The position numbers and the translations under genes are program-made. Shown here piece by piece: positions 25,082 to 34,387 of a DNA stretch of 64,000 nt (its first letter is position 1; every line of letters starts with the position of its first letter). The stretch covers positions 310,001 through 374,000 of the forward strand of contig NZ_BDCR01000001.1 in NCBI RefSeq assembly GCF_001618385.1, written 5' to 3'. This DNA comes from Paludibacter jiangxiensis. GTDB lineage: Bacteria; Bacteroidota; Bacteroidia; Bacteroidales; Paludibacteraceae. The notes beneath the pieces were generated by a model. The model saw only the letters and a list, made by a program, of their open reading frames with translations. It did not search any database and was not told the origin of the DNA.

Positions 25082-25211
25082 GCCTGCCGCCGGCAAAGAA
25101 CAAATTAAACTATCACAACAAACAACTATTTATCAGACAAACACAAACATCCATTAGCATAAGTAAAATCACAATATTTACGAAAGTGACTTTTCCAAAA
25201 ACCAGGCATTT

Positions 25212-26450
25212 ATGAACACAAAAAAACTTACTTCGGCCGAACTGATGGCTCTCGAAGACAAATTCGGAGCTCACAACTACCACCCGCTACCGGTTGTTCT
25301 CGAACGTGGCGAAGGTGTTTTTGTCTATGACGTTGAAGGGAACCGATATTACGATTTTCTTTCGGCCTACTCTGCCGTCAATCAGGGACATTGCCACCAA
25401 AAAATTATCCGCACACTTATCGAACAAGCTCAAAAACTCACCCTTACTTCACGGGCGTTTTACAATAGCAAGCTGGGCGAGTACGAAGAGTTTGTGACCC
25501 GCTATTTCGGTTACGAGAAAGTGCTGCCGATGAATACTGGCGCCGAAGCGGTGGAGACGGCACTGAAACTTTGTAGGAAATATGCCTACGAAAAGATGGG
25601 CATCCCCTCCAATCAGGCAAAAATCATCGTCTGCGAGAATAATTTTCACGGACGCACCACCACCATCATTTCGTTTTCTGTCGATCCGGATGCATACACC
25701 AACTACGGGCCTTACACTCCCGGCTTTATCGTCATTCCCTACAACGATGTTCCCGCGTTGGAGAAATCAATTGCAGAGAATCAAAATATTGCTGGCTTTC
25801 TGGTGGAACCTATTCAGGGCGAGGCCGGCGCTTACGTCCCTGACGATGGCTATCTGCGCAGCTGCTATGAACTTTGCAGAAAAAACAACATCCTGTTCAT
25901 TGCCGACGAGGTACAAACCGGCATCGGACGTACCGGCAAACTGCTTGCCTGCGACTACGAAAATGTTCATCCGGACATCCTGATTCTCGGCAAAGCTTTG
26001 TCGGGAGGCGTTTATCCGGTTTCGGCAGTACTCTCTTCGTCTGACATCATGGATGTATTCAAACCCGGCCAGCACGGTTCTACTTTTGGTGGCAATCCGA
26101 TTGCCGCCGCCGTAGCCATTGCCGCCCTACAGGTAATTGAAGAGGAAAAACTGACCGAAAATGCGGCCCGACTGGGAGAAATATTCCGGAGTGCGATGCA
26201 ACAGCTTTGCCAAAAATCGCACGTAGCATCGTTTGTTCGCGGAAAGGGATTACTCAATGCCTTAATTATCAACAATGACCAGACCAAGAATCTCGCATGG
26301 GAAATTTGCCTCCGGCTGAAAGAGCACGGACTTCTCGCTAAACCGACGCACACCAACATCATCCGGTTTGCTCCCCCCTTGGTAATGACCGAAAGTCAAC
26401 TACATGAATGCATCGCGATAATTGAGAAAACGATTGCTGAATTTGAATAA
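25212..26450 (+). CDS. rocD: Ornithine aminotransferase
   Basis: This class III PLP enzyme moves the delta-amino group of ornithine to 2-oxoglutarate, giving glutamate-5-semialdehyde. The 412-residue protein shows the ornithine aminotransferase opening ([23 protein letters not shown]), [13 protein letters not shown], the cofactor-binding [15 protein letters not shown], the PLP Lys in LGKALSGG, and GSTFGGNP. Length is normal. It follows two guanidino-modifying enzymes on the same strand, which suggests a route from arginine to proline or glutamate. Confidence 0.94.
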   Translation: MNTKKLTSAELMALEDKFGAHNYHPLPVVLERGEGVFVYDVEGNRYYDFLSAYSAVNQGHCHQKIIRTLIEQAQKLTLTSRAFYNSKLGEYEEFVTRYFGYEKVLPMNTGAEAVETALKLCRKYAYEKMGIPSNQAKIIVCENNFHGRTTTIISFSVDPDAYTNYGPYTPGFIVIPYNDVPALEKSIAENQNIAGFLVEPIQGEAGAYVPDDGYLRSCYELCRKNNILFIADEVQTGIGRTGKLLACDYENVHPDILILGKALSGGVYPVSAVLSSSDIMDVFKPGQHGSTFGGNPIAAAVAIAALQVIEEEKLTENAARLGEIFRSAMQQLCQKSHVASFVRGKGLLNALIINNDQTKNLAWEICLRLKEHGLLAKPTHTNIIRFAPPLVMTESQLHECIAIIEKTIAEFE

Positions 26451-26572
26451 TAATTTTTCAATGACACGCAAGATTACCGGACAGACATACCACAACCGAA
26501 ACTCTGAATAAGAGCGAATTGACACGCCATCAGATCGGTGCATTTTGATTTTACCACCTACCAAGAAAATCG

Positions 26573-26580
26573 TATCTTTG
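26573..26580 (+). promoter_or_regulatory. Probable -7 box of proS promoter
   Basis: TATCTTTG; a TTTG lies 25 bases upstream (26544-26547), slightly beyond the usual spacing. The leader would be about 130 bases and contains a small CAAGTC/GACTTG hairpin (26599-26614). Confidence 0.5.
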
Positions 26581-26716
26581 CAGTCGCAAAAAAAACGACA
26601 AGTCACACGACTTGCTTATCTGATTTTCAATCCAAACACATAAATTAGAGCAACAGAATACTTGACAAATGACGCTCTTGTCTTTGTTTTTATTCTTTGT
26701 TCTTTAATCTAACAAC

Positions 26717-28195
26717 ATGGCAGAATTAAAAGAACTCACCTCCCGAAGCGTTGATTATTCGCAATGGTATCAGGATTTGGTAATTAAAGCCGATCTGGCC
26801 GAAAGTTCGGCTGTTCGCGGTTGCATGGTCATCAAACCCTACGGTTACGCCATCTGGGAAAAAATGCAGGCCGAACTCGACCGCATGTTCAAGGAAACCG
26901 GTCACCAAAACGCTTATTTTCCTCTGTTTATCCCGAAATCATTTTTGAGCAAAGAAGCCGACCACGTGGAAGGTTTTGCCAAAGAATGTGCCGTGGTAAC
27001 TCACTATCGTTTGAAAACCAGCCCTGATGGAAAGGGTGTGGTAGTTGACCCCGCCGCCAAACTGGAAGAAGAACTGATCGTTCGTCCAACCTCCGAAACC
27101 ATTATCTGGAACACCTATAAAAACTGGATTCAATCGTACCGCGACCTGCCTATCCTCATCAACCAATGGGCCAACGTGGTTCGCTGGGAGATGCGTACCC
27201 GCCTGTTCCTGCGTACTGCAGAATTCCTCTGGCAGGAAGGTCACACCGCTCACGCTACCGAAGCCGAAGCTTTGAAAGAAACCCGTCAGATGCTGGATGT
27301 GTACGCCACATTTGCCGAACAATTCATGGCAATGCCGGTGGTAAAAGGTATCAAATCGGCCAACGAACGTTTTGCCGGTGCGGTTGAGACTTTCTGTATC
27401 GAGGCCTTGATGCAGGACGGCAAAGCTTTGCAGGCTGGAACATCGCACTTCCTCGGTCAAAACTTTGCGAAAGCATTCGATGTAACCTTCGCCTCAAAAG
27501 AGGGCACACGCGATTACGTTTGGGCTACGTCCTGGGGAGTCTCTACCCGACTGATGGGCGCTCTTATCATGTGTCATTCCGACGACAACGGTCTGGTATT
27601 ACCTCCGAAACTCGCGCCTTATCAGGTTGTCATCGTTCCTATTTACAAGAACGACGAACAACTGGCTAAAATCGACGAAAAGGTCACTGAAATCACCACC
27701 AAACTAAGGGCTCTTGGCGTGAGCGTGAAGTACGACAACAACGACGCTAAGAAACCGGGATGGAAGTTTGCCGAATACGAACTAAAGGGCGTTCCCGTAC
27801 GCCTCGCATTAGGCGCTCGCGACCTCGAAAACGGCACAGTAGAAGTAGCTCGTCGCGACACGTTAACCAAAGAAACCCGTTCGGTAGAAAACATCGAGCA
27901 ATACATCAAAGACTTGCTCGACACCATTCAGGAGAACATCTACACTAAAGCGTTTGATTATCGTACATCGGTAACCCGCGAAGTAAACAGCTACGACGAA
28001 TTCAAGGTTGAAATCGAAAAAGGCGGTTTGCTCTTGTGTCACTGGGACGGCACCACCGAAACTGAAGAAAAGATCAAAGCCGATACCAAAGCAACTATCC
28101 GTTGCATTCCGCTCGAAGGCGACAAAACACCGGGCGTCTGCATGGTAACAGGCAAACCTTCGGCACAACGTGTGGTATTTGCCAGAGCCTACTAA
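26717..28195 (+). CDS. proS: Prolyl-tRNA synthetase (short, archaeal/eukaryal-like type)
   Basis: A class II synthetase charging tRNA-Pro. The 492-residue protein lacks the insertion domain found in E. coli ProRS and has the C-terminal extension of the archaeal/eukaryal type. Class II motifs are seen: [24 protein letters not shown]-type motif 2 ([27 protein letters not shown]), and motif 3 ([15 protein letters not shown]). The anticodon-binding domain and a zinc-type C-terminal domain end in VVFARAY. The single gene is followed by the tRNA-Phe promoter. Confidence 0.96.
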   Translation: MAELKELTSRSVDYSQWYQDLVIKADLAESSAVRGCMVIKPYGYAIWEKMQAELDRMFKETGHQNAYFPLFIPKSFLSKEADHVEGFAKECAVVTHYRLKTSPDGKGVVVDPAAKLEEELIVRPTSETIIWNTYKNWIQSYRDLPILINQWANVVRWEMRTRLFLRTAEFLWQEGHTAHATEAEALKETRQMLDVYATFAEQFMAMPVVKGIKSANERFAGAVETFCIEALMQDGKALQAGTSHFLGQNFAKAFDVTFASKEGTRDYVWATSWGVSTRLMGALIMCHSDDNGLVLPPKLAPYQVVIVPIYKNDEQLAKIDEKVTEITTKLRALGVSVKYDNNDAKKPGWKFAEYELKGVPVRLALGARDLENGTVEVARRDTLTKETRSVENIEQYIKDLLDTIQENIYTKAFDYRTSVTREVNSYDEFKVEIEKGGLLLCHWDGTTETEEKIKADTKATIRCIPLEGDKTPGVCMVTGKPSAQRVVFARAY

Positions 28196-28342
28196 GAGAG
28201 ACGGCGAGAATGTGAGATGGTGAGGTGTGATAGAATTTATCCACCCCACCATCCCATAAAATACAAAAGCGAAGTGAGGTTATCCTATCAGCTTTCCACA
28301 AACAACTGGTTACCAACAGAGAAGAAAAAAGTTGAAAAATAA

Positions 28343-28374
28343 TTTGGGACGTTCGATTATTTTACCTACCTTTG
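28343..28374 (+). promoter_or_regulatory. tRNA-Phe promoter
   Basis: TTTG (28343-28346), 20 bases, TACCTTTG (28367-28374); exact consensus. Start of transcription about 10 bases before the mature tRNA. Confidence 0.78.
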
Positions 28375-28392
28375 CATCCGCAAAACAACGAT

Positions 28393-28465
28393 GGTGCCAT
28401 AGCTCAGTTGGTAGAGCAAAGGACTGAAAATCCTTGTGTCCCCGGTTCGATTCCTGGTGGCACCA
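28393..28465 (+). tRNA. tRNA-Phe (anticodon GAA)
   Basis: A 73-nt cloverleaf. The acceptor GGTGCCA pairs with TGGCACC, the D arm contains AGCTCAGTTGGTAGAGC, the anticodon stem AAGGA/TCCTT carries loop CTGAAAA with GAA at 28426-28428, and the T arm has GGTTCGATTCC. CCA is not encoded in full. A consensus promoter lies just upstream and a terminator just after. Confidence 0.97.
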
Positions 28466-28473
28466 CAGCAAAA

Positions 28474-28507
28474 AAAAAGACTTAAACATAACTGTTTAAG
28501 TCTTTTT
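28474..28507 (+). terminator. Terminator of tRNA-Phe
   Basis: A 14-bp stem (28474-28487 with 28494-28507) ending in a run of T. Confidence 0.9.
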
Positions 28508-28754
28508 CATTTTACACCCCTTCATCAAAACTCTCCTTTTAATCACACTCTGACCTACACGCATGCCCAAATACACAAATATTACCTATTTATCAATCAC
28601 AGATCACACAAACTAATACAGTTACAAATATAGCAGACCAAGAACAAACAAGACAAATCATAAGTAATTTTGCGGTTTGGAGAATTTACAGACTCTCTCT
28701 GATTAGGTAACAATTAAAAAACACAATAAAGTCTACTAGCGATAAAATTCCAGC
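28508..28754. other. AT-rich region before the AbiH gene
   Basis: No gene is seen. A -7-like TAATTTTG (28665-28672) may drive the AbiH gene, but the -33 region does not match. Confidence 0.5.
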
Positions 28755-29633
28755 ATGAAATTATACATCATAGGAAATGGATTCGATCTTTATCATCATC
28801 TACCTTCTTCTTATTCTGATTTTCGAGAGTTTATAAAAGAAACAGACCCTTTTAGCTTTGAGATAATTGAAGAATATTTCAATTACACCGGAGCATTCTG
28901 GCATGCTTTTGAAATAAATCTAACAGAACTGGACGAATTCCGATTGATCGGTGATGTACTGCATTCTTTAGGTAGCGGAGGATGGGATGCGGATGCACTT
29001 GAGAGTTATGAACCCCTGCTTGAATCTTATACTATTGGTATGTTTTACCAATTAAAAACACACATGATTAATTGGATAAAAATCTTGAATAACCGTCCTC
29101 TTTCGAGAAAGTATCCAGATATCGATCCCGATTCTTTATTTATTTCATTCAACTACACCAACACACTCGAAAGACACTTTCATATTCACCCTGACCAGAT
29201 CAATTATATTCATGGAAGCGCCCAGGAAGAAAACTGTAATCTCATTTTTGGGCACGATATGAACAAAGCAAATATAAATTATGACGTAGATGACAATCAA
29301 GAGGGACAGGGAAGACTTGTAGTACAATCATTTCTAAAACACACCCGAAAACCCGTTGAAAAAATCATAGCTCAAAATCAAGATTTTTGGTCAAAATTAT
29401 ATTCTTTAAATGAGGTCATCATAATCGGACATTCACTATCCCCAGTCGATGCACCTTACTTCAAAACTATTGCCAACCACGTACCCAATAAATGCTTATG
29501 GAAAGTTTCTTATTACAACAAAACCGATATCAAACACCACACATCCCGACTTATAAAATGTGGCGTAGATCCCCAATTCATTCTTCCTTTCGATATTTAT
29601 CCAGACCGACCAACACAGGGAGTATTATTCTAA
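28755..29633 (+). CDS. AbiH-family protein (putative phage abortive-infection)
   Basis: The 292-residue protein opens with KLYIIGNGFDL, the hallmark of the AbiH family (Lactococcus AbiH confers abortive infection against phages). It has the family's later motifs SFNYTNTLE, YIHGS and IIGHSLSPVDAPYF. No signal peptide or membrane segment. The gene has AT-rich flanks and is more AT-rich than its neighbours, alone between tRNA-Phe and tRNA-Arg, a typical place for acquired genes. No integrase or partner gene is beside it. The biochemical activity of the family is not known to me. Confidence 0.85.
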   Translation: MKLYIIGNGFDLYHHLPSSYSDFREFIKETDPFSFEIIEEYFNYTGAFWHAFEINLTELDEFRLIGDVLHSLGSGGWDADALESYEPLLESYTIGMFYQLKTHMINWIKILNNRPLSRKYPDIDPDSLFISFNYTNTLERHFHIHPDQINYIHGSAQEENCNLIFGHDMNKANINYDVDDNQEGQGRLVVQSFLKHTRKPVEKIIAQNQDFWSKLYSLNEVIIIGHSLSPVDAPYFKTIANHVPNKCLWKVSYYNKTDIKHHTSRLIKCGVDPQFILPFDIYPDRPTQGVLF

Positions 29634-29865
29634 TCTAAAAGAACACAACCTCGAAAAACAATTTTGCAGCTTATGAATTCATAAATTGAACAAAGCATTC
29701 CACCTCTGCAATAATCAAACCAGAGCAAGAATAGAACACAAGAAACCAATGTATACCCCTCACAAAAGAAGCAAATCCAAGCTCATCAATAATTACACGT
29801 CAAAAAGACTATTTCTGAGCAATACACGCACCAAAAATCGTTTACAATTCTTACTCATAAGAGTG
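29634..29865. other. AT-rich spacer after the AbiH gene
   Basis: No convincing gene. An open frame of 66 codons (29686-29886) has a Lys/Arg/Asn-rich composition typical of translated AT-rich spacer and runs into the tRNA promoter. Confidence 0.55.
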
Positions 29866-29897
29866 TTTGAATTTATTAAAGAATAGTTGTATTTTTG
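29866..29897 (+). promoter_or_regulatory. tRNA-Arg(CCT) promoter
   Basis: TTTG (29866-29869), 20 bases, TATTTTTG (29890-29897); exact consensus, 14 bases before the tRNA. Confidence 0.78.
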
Positions 29898-29911
29898 CAC
29901 TCCCAAACTGC

Positions 29912-29983
29912 GGTCCTGTAGTTCAATGGATAGAACGAAAGTTTCCTAAACTTTAAATCCGGGTTCGATTCCCGGCGGGACTA
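29912..29983 (+). tRNA. tRNA-Arg (anticodon CCT)
   Basis: The cloverleaf has acceptor GGTCCTG paired with CGGGACT (two G-T pairs) and discriminator A. Anticodon stem AAAGT/ACTTT holds loop TTCCTAA with CCT at 29945-29947, reading AGG codons. The T arm is CCGGGTTCGATTCCCGG. It is flanked by promoter and terminator. Confidence 0.95.
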
Positions 29984-29985
29984 CA

Positions 29986-30024
29986 AAAAAGCCACTAATC
30001 TATCAAACAGATTAGTGGCTTTTT
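29986..30024 (+). terminator. Terminator of tRNA-Arg(CCT)
   Basis: A perfect 16-bp stem (29986-30001 with 30009-30024), rich in T at the 3' side. Confidence 0.92.
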
Positions 30025-30100
30025 AGATTCTGCCATCACCCCTCAACTTTTGTTGGTGATCCGTAATCCCTCCTCCTCCAGACCCTTCGATTTGAACATA

Positions 30101-30138
30101 AAAAAAAGCCAACTTCTTATTTACTAAGAAATTGGCTT
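30101..30138 (-). terminator. Terminator of tRNA-Arg(ACG)
   Basis: The stem pairs AAGCCAA (30106-30112) with TTGGCTT (30132-30138), with additional pairing TTCTTA/TAAGAA inside. The minus-strand 3' side is a run of T. Confidence 0.82.
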
Positions 30139-30146
30139 AAAGCTTG

Positions 30147-30220
30147 TGACTCCGACAGGATTCAAACCTGTAACCTTCTGATCCGTAGTCAGATGCTCTA
30201 TTCAGTTGAGCTACGGAGCC
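30147..30220 (-). tRNA. tRNA-Arg (anticodon ACG)
   Basis: A 74-nt cloverleaf on the minus strand: acceptor GGCTCCG paired with CGGAGTC (one G-T pair), discriminator A, anticodon stem TCTGA/TCAGA with loop CTACGGA and ACG at 30184-30186 (complement), and T arm ACAGGTTTGAATCCTGT. The A34 is normally edited to inosine by TadA, which is not in this window. Confidence 0.96.
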
Positions 30221-30235
30221 TTGCTTTTGCGTGTG

Positions 30236-30266
30236 CAAAGGTAGGTCAACTTTTTGGAATGCGCAA
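30236..30266 (-). promoter_or_regulatory. tRNA-Arg(ACG) promoter
   Basis: On the minus strand TTG (30264-30266), 20 bases, TACCTTTG (30236-30243), 15 bases before the tRNA. Confidence 0.72.
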
Positions 30267-30323
30267 GCTTTTTAGGGATTATTTTTTCAAATAAATTGTT
30301 CTCCGATGTAAATCAATCAATTA

Positions 30324-31040
30324 TCAGAACGGCAAGAGGTCACTCATGGTAATAAATCCCTTCTTTCCGGCTGTAAACTCAGCAGCGAGAACGGCTCCGA
30401 GAGCAAATCCACGGCGTGTTTTAGCGTCATGTTTAATACTAATGACATCCATTTCTGATTCGTAGATGATTTCATGAATACCCGGAACTGCACCTTCTCG
30501 CTTTGATACAATTGCCAGATCTTCAGGACGACCTTCTACTTCTTTGACCCAGTTGTTTTTGCGGTCGAGCTCGTTCAAAATACCTTCGGCAAGCGTAATA
30601 GCTGTACCACTTGGTGCATCCAGCTTTTGGGTATGATGCACCTCTACCATACTCACATTATAGTCAGGGTAACTATTCATGATTTTGGCCAGATAGCGAT
30701 TTACTGCAGCAAAAATATTAACTCCGAGACTAAAATTTGAAGCCCAGAAGAGTGTGGCATTTTTATAAGTCATCTCTTTCTTTACCTCCTCCAGATGCGC
30801 TGTCCAGCCGGTTGTACCACATACCACAGGTACCTGCGCGTCAAAACAACGGGAAAGATTGCTCATGGCCACTTCCGGACGAGTGAACTCAATTGCCACA
30901 TCGGCACTACGAAATGCCTCCGAGTCAAATTCTCCCGTATTGTCCATATCAATGATTGAAACAATTTCATGACCTCTGTTCAAGGCAATTTGTTCAATCT
31001 CATGCCCCATTTTACCGTATCCGATTAATGCAATTTTCAT
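30324..31040 (-). CDS. dapB: 4-hydroxy-tetrahydrodipicolinate reductase
   Basis: This NAD(P)H enzyme reduces dihydrodipicolinate in the lysine and meso-diaminopimelate pathway. The 238-residue protein has the N-terminal GYGKMG nucleotide-binding motif, CGTTGW, the catalytic EVHHTQK segment with the substrate-binding DAPSGTA, and a C-terminal interface region (RRGFALGAVLAAEF). It is shorter than E. coli DapB (273), as is usual in Bacteroidota. The histidine kinase gene ends 109 bases upstream. Confidence 0.95.
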   Translation of the reverse strand: MKIALIGYGKMGHEIEQIALNRGHEIVSIIDMDNTGEFDSEAFRSADVAIEFTRPEVAMSNLSRCFDAQVPVVCGTTGWTAHLEEVKKEMTYKNATLFWASNFSLGVNIFAAVNRYLAKIMNSYPDYNVSMVEVHHTQKLDAPSGTAITLAEGILNELDRKNNWVKEVEGRPEDLAIVSKREGAVPGIHEIIYESEMDVISIKHDAKTRRGFALGAVLAAEFTAGKKGFITMSDLLPF

Positions 31041-31149
31041 ACTATAATAATTATTTGTTTTTTAGTTTTTGGATAGAAATATAATCCGCACGAATTAGTC
31101 GCGACTTATATTCGGCAATCTTATACGCCGACGAAAAGCTGTTTATATC

Positions 31150-32304
31150 TCAATTAAACTTTCGGAGCAAAATCCGGAATGTTGTCCCTTTGCCCACCTC
31201 CGATTGTTTTACAAAGATACGACCTTCATGGTATTCTTCCACTATTCTTTTTGCAAGCGACAGTCCCAATCCCCATCCGCGTTTTTTTGTAGTAAATCCG
31301 GGATGAAAAACCATTTTGTACATCGATTTCGTCATTCCCTTTCCGGTATCCCGAACATCAATAACATAATATTTTGCCTGTTCGCTCATTGTAATAGTTA
31401 TTGATCCGCTGCCATCCATCGCGTCAATGGCATTTTTACAAAGATTTTCAATAACCCACTCAAACAAAGGCAGATTAAGAGATACCTCCGAGTTGTCTTT
31501 AGTGGTATTGACAACCTCTATGGAAACTTTACTGGAAATACGCTTGCGCATGTACGCAATTGCATCACCCAAAGCGTCATTCAAAGGAATCGGAATAAGT
31601 TCGGTTTTTGACCCTATTTTTGAAAAACGTTCGGCGATGGTCTTCAACCGCATGATGTCGTTTTCCATTTCCGGCAACAGAGTATCTTGTGGATAACGCC
31701 CTTTTAGCAGCTCTGCCCATGCCATCAATGAAGAAATCGGAGTCCCCAACTGATGCGCCGTCTCTTTTGAAAGGCCCACCCAGACCTGATTTTGCTCCGC
31801 TCTTTTTGTACCGGCAAATGCCAGAAACGAAAGCAGAATAAAAAGAGCGATAACCCCCAGCTGAATATACGGGAAATAGGCCAGTTCTTTTATAAGAATC
31901 GAATCGTCATAATAAATATATTGGCGTATCGTAGGCGATATTGAAATCTCAATCGGAGGATGCTTTTTTTTGAAGCTGGCGATATAGGAATGTCGAAATT
32001 CGTTCAGATTTTTGCTTGGTTCCGTGATATTACGGGAAGTTATGTAATTGTCGTTCCCATCCACGATAACCACTGGAATAGTGGTATTGCTTTCCAACAC
32101 ACGCATCACCAACGTAAGATCCGACTGATAATCGGCACTTGCGGCCAAACGCGTTGCCTCGGCCCAAACAGCCACTTTATTACGCTCTTCATTGGCAAGC
32201 TGACTAACCAGTTTATTGGTAAAAAAGAGGGAAACCAGGGCAATAGCAGATGCAATGGCTATAAATGCCAATCTGAAATTCGTTCTGTGGGTAGTATTAA
32301 ACAT
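31150..32304 (-). CDS. Membrane sensor histidine kinase
   Basis: The 384-residue protein has an N-terminal membrane helix (FRLAFIAIASAIALVSLFF), an extracytoplasmic sensor region of roughly 130 residues, and a second helix (LGVIALFILLSFLAFAG). The cytoplasmic kinase core has the phospho-acceptor His in AHQLGTPISSL, N-box NLCKNAIDAM, G1 DVRDTGKGM and G2 GWGLGLSLAK. No response regulator is adjacent, so it is an orphan kinase. I chose the ATG at 32304; the frame extends upstream by 94 codons that look non-coding. The inducing signal is unknown. Confidence 0.88.
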   Translation of the reverse strand: MFNTTHRTNFRLAFIAIASAIALVSLFFTNKLVSQLANEERNKVAVWAEATRLAASADYQSDLTLVMRVLESNTTIPVVIVDGNDNYITSRNITEPSKNLNEFRHSYIASFKKKHPPIEISISPTIRQYIYYDDSILIKELAYFPYIQLGVIALFILLSFLAFAGTKRAEQNQVWVGLSKETAHQLGTPISSLMAWAELLKGRYPQDTLLPEMENDIMRLKTIAERFSKIGSKTELIPIPLNDALGDAIAYMRKRISSKVSIEVVNTTKDNSEVSLNLPLFEWVIENLCKNAIDAMDGSGSITITMSEQAKYYVIDVRDTGKGMTKSMYKMVFHPGFTTKKRGWGLGLSLAKRIVEEYHEGRIFVKQSEVGKGTTFRILLRKFN

Positions 32305-32606
32305 AGGCAGAAAGCAGAATGCAAGCTTCACATAAAAGAGATGTACATGCCGCAACTTCTTTACCTGTCGCATTTCAGCCAAGAAGAAACGAGATGACAA
32401 AAATAGATAATTTTCACGAATTTCTTCCCCGTTTGTGAAACCTGTTGGGTTTGATTGTACATGTTTAAACAGGAAAATTCCAACTTTGTTGCGTGTGAAA
32501 ACAATTGAAATTATTTTTTTTACTAATAGAACCAAAGAGGCTTCTATTTTGGTTTCATCCCTGCATATTTTAGCGTAATTTTGCAAGAAATTTTTTTATC
32601 TACAAA
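32305..32606. other. Divergent intergenic region between histidine kinase and SulP genes
   Basis: About 300 bases with no supported gene. It holds a -7-like TATTTTTG on the minus strand (32398-32405) for the kinase and TAATTTTG on the plus strand (32576-32583) for the transporter, the latter with a TTTG 24 bases upstream. Confidence 0.5.
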
Positions 32607-34265
32607 ATGGTCTTTTCTCCCAAGCTTTTTGGAACTCTGAAGAACTATAACCAGGCTCAGTTCTACAAAGATTTAATGGCCGGCGTCATCGTTGGCATTG
32701 TTGCCCTTCCATTAGCAATTGCATTCGGTATTGCTTCGGGCGTTTCTCCCGAAAAAGGTTTAATCACAGCTATTATTGCCGGATTCATCATCTCCTTCTT
32801 TGGTGGCAGCAAAGTTCAGATCGGCGGCCCTACCGGCGCGTTTATCGTCATTGTTTACGGCATTATTCAGCAATACGGCATCACCGGCCTTGCAATTGCC
32901 ACTGTAATGGCAGGAGCACTGCTTATCACAATGGGATTGCTGAAACTGGGGAATGTCATCAAGTTCATCCCTTTTCCTGTCATTGTCGGATTCACCAGCG
33001 GTATCGCGCTGACCATCTTCACCACACAGATAAAAGACGCCACCGGAATGCAGCTTGATAAAGTTCCTGCGAGTTTTATAGACAAATGGATTGTTTACTT
33101 TGAACACTTTTCCGGAATTGGCATTTGGTCTGTCCTGACCTGTGCAATCACGATTTTGATCATTGTATCCTTCACCAAAATCACCAAAAAAATACCGGGA
33201 ACCCTTATCGCAATCGTTTTGGTAACCTTCGTTGCATGGCTAATCCGTCATCTGGGTTATAATCTGGGCATTGAAACAATAGGCGACAGGTTCACAATTC
33301 AGGCGAGTATGCCACAACCGGTAGGACTGCATTTCGACTTTGCCACCATACAGCATCTTTTGCCTCCGGCTTTCACCATCGCTATGCTGGGAGCCATCGA
33401 ATCCCTCCTGTCTGCCATGGTTGCCGATGGTGTTATCGGAGACAAGCACGACTCAAATACCGAGCTGATCGGGCAGGGAATTGCGAATTTAGTCACCCCT
33501 CTATTTGGAGGAATACCTGCCACCGGAGCTATTGCCCGCACAATGACCAACATTAACAACGGAGGTCGTACACCTGTCGCCGGGATCATTCACGCGGTTG
33601 TTCTGTTGCTCATCTTATTGTTCTTGTCGCCATTAGCTCAACACATTCCTATGTCGTGTCTGGCAGGGGTGCTGATTGTCGTTTCATACAACATGAGTGA
33701 ATGGAGAACTTTCCGTTCATTGCTTAAAAACTCAAAATCTGATGTTTCCGTATTACTGGTAACTTTCAGCCTTACCGTTGTCTTCGACCTTACGATTGCC
33801 ATCACCATTGGTTTGCTGTTAGCAATGTTATTGCTTATCAAGCGATTGACAGAAACTTCTCATATCACGGTGTTCACTGACGATGTATCAGCGTCCGTTT
33901 ATCAGGAATCAACAGCCAGCGACGAAAAACTGGACATACCCGCTGGTGTAGAGGTGTACGAAATTAATGGCCCGTTCTTTTTCGGAATTGCCAATAAATT
34001 TGACGAAGTAGTGGCTCAGGTTGCCGAAATGCCTAAGGCGCGTATTATCAGAATGCGCAAGGTACCTTTTATCGACTCCACCGGCTTACATAACCTCGAC
34101 AGTTTCATTCGATTATCACGCCATCATAAAATAAAGATTATTCTCTCAGGAGTTAACGAGCAAGTTCACAATTCCTTACGAAGATCCGGCATTGCAAATG
34201 AAATCGGAGATGAAAATATTTGTTCAAATATTTATGATGCATTGAAGGTAGCTTCTGGGAAATAA
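32607..34265 (+). CDS. SulP/SLC26-family anion transporter with STAS domain
   Basis: The 552-residue inner-membrane protein has about 10-12 hydrophobic helices, including the family segments ALPLAIAFGIASGVSPEKGL, the binding-site region GGPTGAFIV, and ATGAIARTMTNINNGGRTPVAGI. A cytoplasmic STAS domain follows (about 450-550) with the RMRKVPFIDSTGLHNLDSF motif. Members carry sulfate, bicarbonate or other anions. The substrate is not decidable here. The gene is divergent from the orphan histidine kinase. The glycan cluster begins 122 bases downstream. Confidence 0.92.
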   Translation: MVFSPKLFGTLKNYNQAQFYKDLMAGVIVGIVALPLAIAFGIASGVSPEKGLITAIIAGFIISFFGGSKVQIGGPTGAFIVIVYGIIQQYGITGLAIATVMAGALLITMGLLKLGNVIKFIPFPVIVGFTSGIALTIFTTQIKDATGMQLDKVPASFIDKWIVYFEHFSGIGIWSVLTCAITILIIVSFTKITKKIPGTLIAIVLVTFVAWLIRHLGYNLGIETIGDRFTIQASMPQPVGLHFDFATIQHLLPPAFTIAMLGAIESLLSAMVADGVIGDKHDSNTELIGQGIANLVTPLFGGIPATGAIARTMTNINNGGRTPVAGIIHAVVLLLILLFLSPLAQHIPMSCLAGVLIVVSYNMSEWRTFRSLLKNSKSDVSVLLVTFSLTVVFDLTIAITIGLLLAMLLLIKRLTETSHITVFTDDVSASVYQESTASDEKLDIPAGVEVYEINGPFFFGIANKFDEVVAQVAEMPKARIIRMRKVPFIDSTGLHNLDSFIRLSRHHKIKIILSGVNEQVHNSLRRSGIANEIGDENICSNIYDALKVASGK

Positions 34266-34387
34266 GTGATATATTAGCAAAATAAAACGAGTTGGTTGCC
34301 TCACAACATAATGAGCAACATGATAACTTCTGAGTTAGCTTGTCTAAATGCTATTTTCTGACTCCTCAAACGGAAATATTACACAGA

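Larger units (their letters stand above)
24795..25211. other. Non-coding gap with nested palindromes between ctlX-like gene and rocD
   Basis: No gene is seen in these 417 bases. They contain a 9-bp inverted repeat 71 bases apart (24958-25046) with a smaller hairpin inside (GTTAC/GTAAC) and a strong 11-bp hairpin (25057-25081). The local composition is more GC-rich and repetitive (GAGCGAGCGAG) than the flanks, in keeping with an interspersed palindromic element. Confidence 0.6.

Noticed and set aside
29686-29886. 66-codon open frame before tRNA-Arg
   Set aside because: Lys/Arg/Asn-rich product of AT-rich spacer that overlaps the tRNA promoter.
28393-29983. tRNA 3' ends as direct repeats marking an integrated element around AbiH
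   Set aside because: The two 3' ends share only the T-arm consensus; no duplicated stretch that would mark an attachment site was found.
32305-32586. 94-codon N-terminal extension of the histidine kinase frame
   Set aside because: It has non-coding composition, and the first membrane helix with a good start begins at 32304.
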